From: Lingula anatina
Taxonomy: Eukaryota; Brachiopoda; Lingulata; Lingulida; Lingulidae
Assembly: GCF_001039355.2 (NCBI RefSeq)
Contig: NW_019775400.1
Location: 188,841-252,840 of the forward strand
Length of the DNA: 64,000 nucleotides
Direction: 5' to 3'
The position numbers and the translations under genes are program-made. Positions 55,591-64,000 of this stretch are shown here, piece after piece. Under the pieces are notes generated by a model that ran no database searches, was not told the origin of the DNA, and saw only the letters and a list, made by a program, of their open reading frames with translations. The first letter of the stretch is position 1. Every line of letters starts with the position of its first letter.

Positions 55591-58133
55591 ATAACGATCA
55601 ATATGAAAAGAATCAAAGCCTAGTGGACGGAGAAAATAGACATGTCAGGGGGTGAAAAATGCTGTTGGTGTGTTGTAAAAAGTCTTTGCACAATTTCCAT
55701 TGCAGCAGCTGAGAAATCACAACTACCACAATTGCTGTTACTTGGTGTCAATAGGTTTGTGATAATAATGGGAGAGATAAAGTGAAGTTTGTATGTTTGG
55801 GTGCTCTTTATTAAATACAGAAAACATTAAAACGGGATTTACATGTGGTATTTTTCTTTTGAACTTTATAAAACACGAATAAATATTTATCTTAGTTTGC
55901 ACATGGCCAACTGAATGACAAACGCGATTTTCATTCAAGTTTGTGAACTGCACAGTCCATGACCCTTTTACTAAGATATTCCACAACATCATTTAACTTT
56001 TCACTGTTCCTGTCTAACAGTTCAAAGATGGCAGGCATACAGTATTCACTTTTTAAATTTTTTGTTGTGGTCCTTTTGTTTAAAATCATTACCGAGATAT
56101 CTTAGCAATCATCCTGTAAATGAAGGGCACAACGTGACTTGTACCAGGTTAAAGTCCACCCTGTGAACCCTAGGGTGCTGTCCTATCATACCACACCTAC
56201 CTCAGACTGATACATGACGCACATATAATTTTAAGACAATACTGATAATGGTTACAATTCTCTATAGAAAACATATTCTGACGTGCTGTTATCCTTAGCG
56301 GAACCATCGATTTCTCTCGACGAAGTTTCAGTTGTTTGCAAGGTAAGGATTTTAGGATGTGCTTACATTGTTTACTAAGTGAGATGAGTAATATTTTACA
56401 AAACAATCTCTCATCGGCCATCGCTTTGATTTCTTTTGACATTTGCCCTCTATGATTCAAAACAAAATGGCGAAAATGTCAGATAAATGGTTAATATTTA
56501 AAGAAAGAAAGAAAGAATGCCAAGTCATGCTGTTTTGCATCACGCTTTAGTGTTGACCTTAGGTAAACTATTATCCAAGTTTCTTTCAGTTTTCAACCAA
56601 CAACTTAGGTTAGACTTACTAGCTTTCACCCAGGCCTTTTTTTGTGAAGACAAAGTTAAAACCAAAATGAAAAGCATACAGTTATTGAATTTATTGGACG
56701 TAGAGTTATCGGATATTTCGTCTTGATTTTTATGTACATCTCCCTTACAAACACATCGTTTTTTTTTTCCTTGGCTTTTTGTATTTGTATAAGTAGTACA
56801 ATAAGTACTTTGAAATTCGACACTTTACCTTATCGTCAGTATTGTTATGCCAGGTTAAAGTCCACCCTGTGAACCCTAGAGTGCTGTCATATCATATCAC
56901 ACCTACCTCAGACTGATACATGACGCACATATAGTTTTAGGACAATACTGATAAAAAAACATATAGAAAACATATTCTGACGTGCGGTTATCCTAAGCGG
57001 TACCATCGATTTCTCTCGGCGAAGTTTCAGTTGTTTTCAAGGTAAGGGTTTTTAGATGTACCAACATTGATTGTTTACTAAGTGAGATGTGTGACATTTT
57101 GAAAACTCCAATCGGCACGAATTTTCAAGAATGTAAGCCAATGTATGCCGTTTAGTGTTGTAGAATGCCATGATCATGAGGTAAATTTCATTCAAGTTTC
57201 TTTCAGTTTTAAACTGGCAATTTAGGCTAGATTTGCTAGCTTTCACCACGTCACATGATTTTATTGGCCAAGACAAAGTTAGAATCAAAGTATTAGCATC
57301 GAGGTGCTTTTTATTCTGATCTGTTATTTAATTTCCTCGATTTGACAGCGGATGACGAATTATCATGTGTACAGATTTAGATGGAAATAGGCAGATGTAT
57401 TGCTTTGATAAGTTCATGAACCTGGCTCTATATAATAGTATCAACCTCAACCTAGGCACACCTGACTTAAATTTTCTCATATATCATCCTGTTGATTTTT
57501 AATAACATTATTCCTGGTAACACATTTTTATTTGAAACGGTGCAGCTGCATCGCAAAAATTTATTGACAAACATCAGAAGAATCGGAGCCTATCGCTAGT
57601 GGACAGAGAAAATATGCATGGCGGGTGTGAAAAATGCCGCGTAAATCCACTCCCCTAGCAAATATGTGCAATATCTCATAATAAGAATAACTTTTTACTG
57701 ATCCTGCCTAACAGTGGAAAGGTGGTGGACGTACAGTGTTTATTTTTCTGTATTTTTATTGTGGGTCCTTTCCTTTACAATCACAAGCCAGATTTCTTAG
57801 GTATCTAAATACAGGGCACAACGTAATTTAAGCCACGTTAAAGTTCGCTCTGTCAGAGCTGTAATATCGTACCGCGTGCGGACGTGAAACTTTAAGTCAA
57901 TGCTGATAAGGATTAGAACTCTCTTGAAAAAAAATTATATATATATTTATATATAACCTGTGTGCTATTGTCCCTAGCGGTGTTATCGTGTTATCGTATT
58001 CTTTAGACAATTTTTTTGTTTTTTTGCAAGGTAAAGATACTAACATTGATTGTTTACCAAATGAGATGAGTTAAACATTGTGAAAACAGTCCCTCGTCGG
58101 CCAACGCCATGGTTTCGTCATTGGCCCAGTATG

Positions 58134-58175
<42 letters not shown>
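55590..58175. repeat. Mosaic of degenerate repeats X1-X3
   Basis: Segment X (words CAGGTTAAAGTCCACCCTG, CAGACTGATACATGACGCAC and TTTGCAAGGTAA) occurs at about 56020-56480, 56845-57120 and 57710-58110, with a fourth copy at 60828-61130. A longer unit is shared by 55590-56480 and 57570-58110. A run of A fills 58137-58175. Short ORFs here show no resemblance to known proteins. Confidence 0.6.
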
Positions 58176-58177
<2 letters not shown>

Positions 58178-59223
58178 GGCGGCAACGGCAAATGAATATA
58201 GGGCTTGAAATAAAAAGTTTTACCATTACGTATGTCGCCTGTGTTCATTGTTCCGGTGTAAAGTGACAGCTATGTTTATAACCATGACTATATGTTAAGA
58301 CACTTCAATGAAGTTCATGGTATATTACCATTTCGTGGGATAAGCATAACTACTATTGTATCGACGACGACGTTCTGGAGTCTTCAATCATTTATCCACC
58401 ACTCACTTTTCATACAATTTTACCCATATTTATATTCTAATTCTCTGTATTGAACACGCGTGTAATTATGTTCTTTTCATTGTTTATGGTGTGATTTCCA
58501 GAAACTTTCCATTGTCATGTTGACTTTACCATAGAACATTAACTTATTAGGCAATGTCAAAGAGCCTTGTTTTCAACTAAACCTATCAGAAATACTATTT
58601 GCATTACTCATACTTGAATCATATCCAAAACTCAGTTATCATGTGATAAACAGTTGATCAAAATTAAAATCTGTTGTAAAATTAACCAATCACATTTAAT
58701 GTTATTGACTTTGACCTTTTCTGTGTTTTCTGACACTGAAAACACGCTCTACACTTGTTGACTCTTGATGAAACTTAATTTACACTCAATATCACACTAA
58801 CTTTTCGTCTATTTAATTTCCCTTTCATTACTAATTGTAATAAGCGTAACTGTAAGTCATTAACTTAACAACATACAACCTTTCTTCAAAAGAATTCGTC
58901 CTCGAATTCTAAATCTTTACAAAATACACTCCTTTTTTAATTTTTTTAAGCAAAGCACATACTGAATAACATAAAATTCGCAAGTCATTAAATCATTAAC
59001 TCGTAATATTATCTTTCTGTAAAAATATACTTGACATAAATCTATTTCATGCATCAATGTTCAATGTATGTACAACTAGAACATTGTGTCATAACATTTA
59101 TCGTAAGAACACAATTACCGTCAGTTCTTATTTTAAGAATGCGTCGTCGAAGTCTATTATGTGATATATCTTTAACCTTATTCAGTAGTAATTCATCATA
59201 ATATTTAACGGCAATATTAAAAC
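58176..59223. repeat. Segment Y2 and flanks
   Basis: 58330-58900 resembles intron 1 of copy E. The remainder shows no gene. Confidence 0.5.
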
Positions 59224-59508
59224 CTAAACTCTGTCGTTCTTGGAGTCGTTTGTGTCGTCGTCGTCGTCGTCGTCGTCACTAATGGGTTCGTTTTCGGTAA
59301 GGTTGATGACGGTTAAAGTTTCGGAGTCGTTTGTATCGTCGTCGTCTTCACTGATAATAATGGGATACTCTGTACTGTTTGAGATGGATTTTTGTTCAAC
59401 GATGCATGGCCCGTCAAACTCGAAGATTTGGGAAATTTGGTTGTCGCAGCTGTTGGAATTGGTTTGGACTCTTTCAAAAAAAAAATGATCGTGAATTTTG
59501 TTCGACAA
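59224..59508 (-). other. Acidic ORF with SUMO-interaction-like motifs; weak gene candidate
   Basis: The 94-codon frame has no ATG (it opens at a TTG after an in-frame TAG), so it would have to be an internal or last exon; ATTAG|ATTAAG just upstream could be an acceptor. Seen: PIIISEDDDD and TVINLTENE, each a hydrophobic core followed by acidic residues as in SUMO-interacting motifs, and an eight-aspartate run encoded by a (GTC)n repeat (59253-59278). It could equally be chance coding over a microsatellite. Confidence 0.25.
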
Positions 59509-61455
59509 CTTAATCTAATAAGTGATTTGTGTCGATTATGATATATATTTCTGTGTAGTCAGCTCAGTATTATTATAAATATAACTCAATTGATGTACTC
59601 TTGGCCTGTAGGCCTGAAATGCAGTGAAATAAGCATATCTGATAAACTGTCTGTTGATGTGAACTTTCAGGAAGTGTTTCGTCTTCTTCCTACGACTCAC
59701 TGCTAGATGTTATAATTTCAAATGTTTGTTCACTTTCTTTACGTATTTTGGCGCAAAAGTAGAGTCAACGAGTGTACATGTAGACATTGTTCTCGTAGTA
59801 AGAAAAGTTGGAACATGTCAAAGTCACATATAGTTTGATTGGATTGGAAAAAATTCTCAATAGATTTGCAAGTTTCAGACACCTGTTAAACACATGCAAA
59901 CTAAGGATGGAAATGGTCCAAGAATTAGTAATTCAAAAAATATTTTTTTATATTTTAAATTGAAAACAAGCCTCGTAGAAATAATCTAAAAAGGACATGT
60001 TGAAAAGTGGTTTGCAACATGAGAATGGAAACTGTTATCCAAGTTGCTTTTAGTTTTCAACCAACAACTTAGGCTAGATCTACTAGATTTCACCCAGGAC
60101 TTTTTCGGTCAAAACAAAGTTTAAACCAAAATAAAGAACATACAGTTATTTAATTTATTGGACGTAGAATTGTAGGATATTTCGTCTTAATTTTTATGTA
60201 CACCTCCCTTACAAACAAATTTTTTGTATAAGTAGTACAATAAGTACTTCGAAATTGGACACTTTACCTTATCGTCAGTATTGTTATAGTGAGAAATGAC
60301 GACAGCAGTTTGGAGCTTTCGAACGTTTATTCACCGACTCCTCTTTCATACAACTTCACAAATATTTATAATCAATTTCTCTGTACTGATCACGCATTTA
60401 CTTGCTTTCTTTTCCAGTGTCTTTGCGTGATTACAAAATATTTTCCATTCGCATGTTGCAAGTCACCATGCAACATTTCCTTATTAGGTAATCCCTAAGA
60501 TACTTGTTTTCAATTAAAGATATCTAAAATATTATTTGGATTACTCATGCTTGGCCCTTATCCAAAACTCAGTTATCATGTGATAAATAGATGATCAAAA
60601 TTAAAATATGTTATGAAATTAACCACTCACATTAATTGTTACTGACTTTGACCTTTTCCACCTTTGCCTGACACTAAAAACATGTTCTGCACTTCTACAC
60701 TTCTACACTATGTTCTACACTTAACTTACACTCAATAACTCTTTGTCCCTTTTACTCATTTGATTCCGGTTTAATTGTTATCTGCAACTACTAAAAGTGC
60801 AAGTAATTTGCTTTACAACAGTGTTGTTTGCCAGGTTAAAGTCCGCCCTGTAAACCGTAGAGTGCTGTCATATCATATCACACCAACCTCAGACTGATAC
60901 ATGACGCACATATAAACTTAGGGCAATACTGATAAGGGTTGGAATTCTCTAGAAAATAGAAAACATTCTGACATGCGGTTATCCTTAGCGTTTTCTCTCA
61001 AATACGTTTCATCTGTTTGCAAGGTAAGGATTTTTAGATGTGCCAACATTGTTTAGTAAGTGAGATTTGTAACATTTTGAAAACAATCTCTCATAAGCAC
61101 GAATTTTCAAGAATGAAAGCCAATGAATGCCGTTTTGTAAGTCGTCTCAGTGTTGTAGAAAGCCTTTAGGCAAATGTCATTCTTGAAAGTTGCTTCCAGT
61201 TTTAAACCAGCAACTTAGGCTACATTTGCTAGCTTTCACCACGTCACAAGATTTTATTGGTCAAGACAAAGTTACAATCAACATACAAAGCATCGAAGAG
61301 CTTTCTGTTCTGATCTGGTCCTTAATTTCCTCGATTTGACGGCGGATGACGAATTATCCCGTACAATTGGTGTGTACAGATTTAGATAGAAATACATGTA
61401 GGTAGATGTATCACTTTGGTTGGTTCATGAATCTGGCTCCATATAAATAGTATCG
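59509..61455. repeat. Mosaic repeats (Z, Y3, X4) upstream of the HEPN gene
   Basis: 60000-60290 repeats 56560-56845 (Z), 60285-60825 repeats copy E intron 1 (Y3), and 60828-61130 repeats X. The stretch ends with ATATAAATAGTATCGACCTC (61441-61460), a TATA-like site also present in a related copy at about 57430. No gene was recognised. Confidence 0.55.
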
Positions 61456-61460
61456 ACCTC

Positions 61461-61580
61461 AAAATACGGTATACTTCAGAAAGTTTACATCTGCTTCGAC
61501 AATTATATTTCCTTTCTTATAAAAATACGGTATACTTCAGAAAGTTTACATCTGCTTCGACAATTATATTTCCTTTCTCT
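61461..61580. repeat. 61-bp direct duplication
   Basis: AAAATACGGTATACTTCAGA and the following sequence to TTTCCTTTCT occurs twice in tandem (starts 61461 and 61522) with essentially no differences, about 330 bp before the HEPN exon. Confidence 0.9.
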
Positions 61581-61906
61581 TCAGTTGAAAGTCCTTATAT
61601 TGGTGCCACGATCTTGAACTTAAACTGAGCTACAGAAAAATTATACGCACCCTTTTTGTGTACCACTGAAAAATGCACAAAAAGAATAAAATCAGAGAGT
61701 TATATTTTGAAAATGTCATAGAAGTTACGCATAATCATCCACTGGATAAAAAAAGTCATGAAGAAAAAAATCTTATATATCCTATGGATTCTATAGGACA
61801 TACTACATGAACTTTTTGTGAGGGTACATATTGCATAATACTATCCTTGAATTTTCTGTTGGTTTCATTTATAATATATCAATTGTAATTTGTATCTCAG
61901 GTCAAG

Positions 61907-62699
61907 ATGCAGTACTACGCCAAGTTAGGGTGTCTTCTCATTGACCATGGAACAGAGGGAATAAGAAATTACCTCCGTAACCACATACTACGTGGAGAGA
62001 CACCACAGCAGTTCTTTACTACAAACAAGACACACATTGACAATCTCCATCATGGAAGACAGGGGTGCAAGAGACTTATCACCAAGAGGCAGTATGATCT
62101 GATCTTCCCTGCCAATAATCAGCCGTCTGATTTGAAGGGATTTGACATCACCCTCATCTTTTTATTGATTCGCCAGTTCCAAGTGGGGAAATTTCGTCCT
62201 AATGCACCAGTTTGGGATGATCCAGTAAAAGCTGCAGGTGCCCCACAAGACATGCAGGACATCATTCTTCTCAAGTCTGAACGTAATTCACTTGCTCACT
62301 GTAAATCAACGGACATTAGTCTCAGTGAATTTGAACAGAAGTGGACCACCATCTCCAATGCGGTTATACGCCTTGGGGTGTTGACTCCGGCAGAGATACA
62401 GCAGTTGAAAGACAAACCAGTTGAACCTGAGAGGGAAATGTTCTATCAAATATGCATCTTACGTGGCTATCTGGAAGAGATGGAAATGCTAAGGTTGATG
62501 CAAAATATGGATGTGAAATTAGACCACATGTATGCAAAGTTGGAGGATTTGTGTAATCGACAAGAGACGCTAATCTACCATAATGAAGTTCAACAAAATT
62601 TAACGTTCCAACAAACAACCTTTCACGTTGAACACCATTCCCATCACGTGCATGCAGAGGGACGTCCAGAGAGGAAACCAGAACAGGACATTTTGTCAG
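61907..62699 (+). CDS. DZIP3-type HEPN-domain protein, partial (one exon, 264 aa)
   Basis: The ATG lies seven bases after a TCTCAG acceptor (61900), so a 5' UTR intron is likely. The frame reaches a TCAG|GTAATT donor at 62699 with one base carried over. If not spliced, it reads on to a stop at 62827 (306 aa). Residues about 1-165 resemble the HEPN domain of DZIP3-like proteins: KGFDITLIFLLIRQF, then SERNSLAHC with the HEPN motif RNSLAH (R126, H131), then SEFEQKW. A helical, probably coiled-coil stretch follows (about 175-230). HEPN domains of this motif are often RNA-cleaving. In bivalves the DZIP3 type is commonly joined to NACHT or death-fold domains (family knowledge); no such exon is visible before the window ends. 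Confidence 0.75.
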
Positions 62700-63400
62700 G
62701 TAATTATTACACCTACATTGATCTTATTTCTAATAAAACTGTTCCATGTACACGGTATACTACAGAGTCATGTATATTTGCATTGAAGCATCACACCACC
62801 GTACGACTTGTTTCTATTTTTGGTTAACAGAAACAGGTGCTGTTGGATGTTACAATCTGGTTGTACTCCAGTCTGTTTGTGATGAGGTCTCACCCAGCTT
62901 ATGTACCTCTTCAATTTTTATTGGTACCACCAGCGTATAATTCAATATATAATTCAATAGAGCCTGTTTTTCTCATTTGAGCTGTATGTCAACCCTAAGA
63001 ATCATTCTTGTAAGTTAAAAAAATACAGAAAAAGGTTACAGAGTAACAGTGCAGAGCTCCTGGTGGATGGGAGTGAAAGTCACAGTTTGAAAATGCCAGT
63101 TTGAAAAATGAAAAATAAAAAAATTACAAAAATATTCCACTAAAGCTGCCATTCAGTCTAGCTGTATTACCATGATATGAATCATCCAACTTGAGTTTGG
63201 AGATAATTAAAAAAGGGAAGTCTCAACATGTGCGTTTTATGTGGTCTCATTTAACGGCCACTTCAGACTTTATTAGACAAGTGACTTAATAGCTCTGAAC
63301 TTAGCTTGTGATTACCCAAGGGACTGTATCAGACTATTACACCCATCTTATCCGTATACCACAAACTATGTCCTGGACTGAGAAAAATGAAACTTTCACA
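62700..63400. other. Intron or downstream region of the HEPN gene
   Basis: No further exon with recognisable domains was found between the donor at 62699 and the repeat element that begins near 63400. Confidence 0.4.
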
Positions 63401-64000
63401 AAAATTCAAGAAAAAAGCAGAAAACAATAATGCACAGAAAAGAATACTGTCAATGCTGATGCAATAATACATTATGCTTAAAGGGATAATAACTCTTCGT
63501 ATGAGATCTATATTTCACAATATAAACAGTGTCAACAACCCATAGAAATAAAATATATTATGTTTTACTACAAAAAGGGCAGTCATAGCTATTATTCTGA
63601 TATCTGAACTTGTCCTCAGACCACGTGACCTCCATAGATGGCTATACTCTGTAATAATCTCTTTAAGAGATTATAAAAAAACATTTTAGAAAAAAAAAAC
63701 AGGGACGAACTTTGAATGTAGAAATGGATTCATTAACCATTGGTAAGTATATTGCTCCATATTGCTCCATATTAAACAGTTTATTGATTTATTAAACAGT
63801 TATTACACCTTTTACTGCAAAGTCAACATCAAGTTTCAAATATTGCACAACAGGTAGAATTAATAAAAGTGATCTGTTACAAGCATAAGGCTTCAGGCCC
63901 ATGAGAGTTCAAGCCCATGCTTTGATATATATATATATATATATATTATTAAATTTAAGCAATTTTATTTGTGAAATTTTCACATATTCTCATTCTGGCA
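63400..64000 (-). mobile_element. R1 repeat element, interrupted by an R2 MITE
   Basis: 63400-63477 and 63814-64000 match 46080-46240 in reverse (words GATGCAATAATACATTATGC, GCAAAGTCAACATCAA and CATAAGGCTTCAGGCCCAT). An (AT)n run lies at about 63928-63946. The element runs off the window end. Confidence 0.65.
63478..63813 (-). mobile_element. R2 MITE nested in R1
   Basis: The left end is TTAAAGGGATAATAAC; the right end is a decayed GTTATTACACCTTTTA. The inner sequence matches the MITE at 27854-28195 in reverse. The host R1 sequence continues on both sides, and the uninterrupted version at 46180 shows the insertion point at ATGC-TTAA. Confidence 0.75.

Noticed and set aside
55738-55992. 84-codon minus-strand ORF
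   Set aside because: It lies in decayed repeat sequence that has a partial relative near 57.6 kb, and it has no splice context or recognisable domain.

Overview
The window looks like nuclear DNA of a lophotrochozoan animal, most likely a bivalve mollusc. It is AT-rich and intron-dense, and its two housekeeping genes are strongly human-like. It also holds abundant non-autonomous transposable elements, a DZIP3-type HEPN gene and a tandem array of secreted PAN plus AbfB-domain genes. Species is not identified. All exon models were read by hand from splice signals, reading phase and family conservation; no search was run.

Region 1 (1-9439, minus strand) is a complete splicing factor 1 gene (SF1; 13 coding exons, 596 aa). 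It faces head-to-head, across about 556 bp, region 2 (9995-29528, plus strand), a complete POLR3A gene for the largest subunit of RNA polymerase III (37 exons, 1387 aa). Two POLR3A introns are U12-type AT-AC introns and one is GC-AG. The 3' splice site before the trigger-loop exon lies in a frame-preserving 45-bp tandem repeat present four times.

Region 3 (about 31.2-54.8 kb) holds five minus-strand genes (A-E) with one shared structure: four exons encoding a signal peptide with a PAN/apple domain, a 16-residue linker, and two AbfB (CBM42-like) beta-trefoil domains, about 410 aa in total. A broken sixth AbfB exon (B') sits between A and B. A and B lie in near-identical tandem blocks joined by an N. 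The intergenic spaces hold LINE reverse-transcriptase relics, a recurring block with a first-exon-like ORF, a SINE-like element and large repeat elements. The copies differ at one three-codon window in the last AbfB domain, in otherwise well-conserved surroundings.

Region 4 (54.8-61.9 kb) is a mosaic of degenerate repeated segments, some matching intron 1 of copy E. It has no convincing gene apart from a weak acidic ORF with SUMO-interaction-like motifs. Region 5 (61.9-62.7 kb) is one exon of a HEPN-domain gene that probably continues past the window. The rest is a repeat element with a MITE nested in it.

The PAN-AbfB array is the best candidate for an undescribed system: a lineage-expanded family of predicted secreted carbohydrate-binding proteins, diversifying by duplication and exon shuffling. 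Its function is inferred from domains only.
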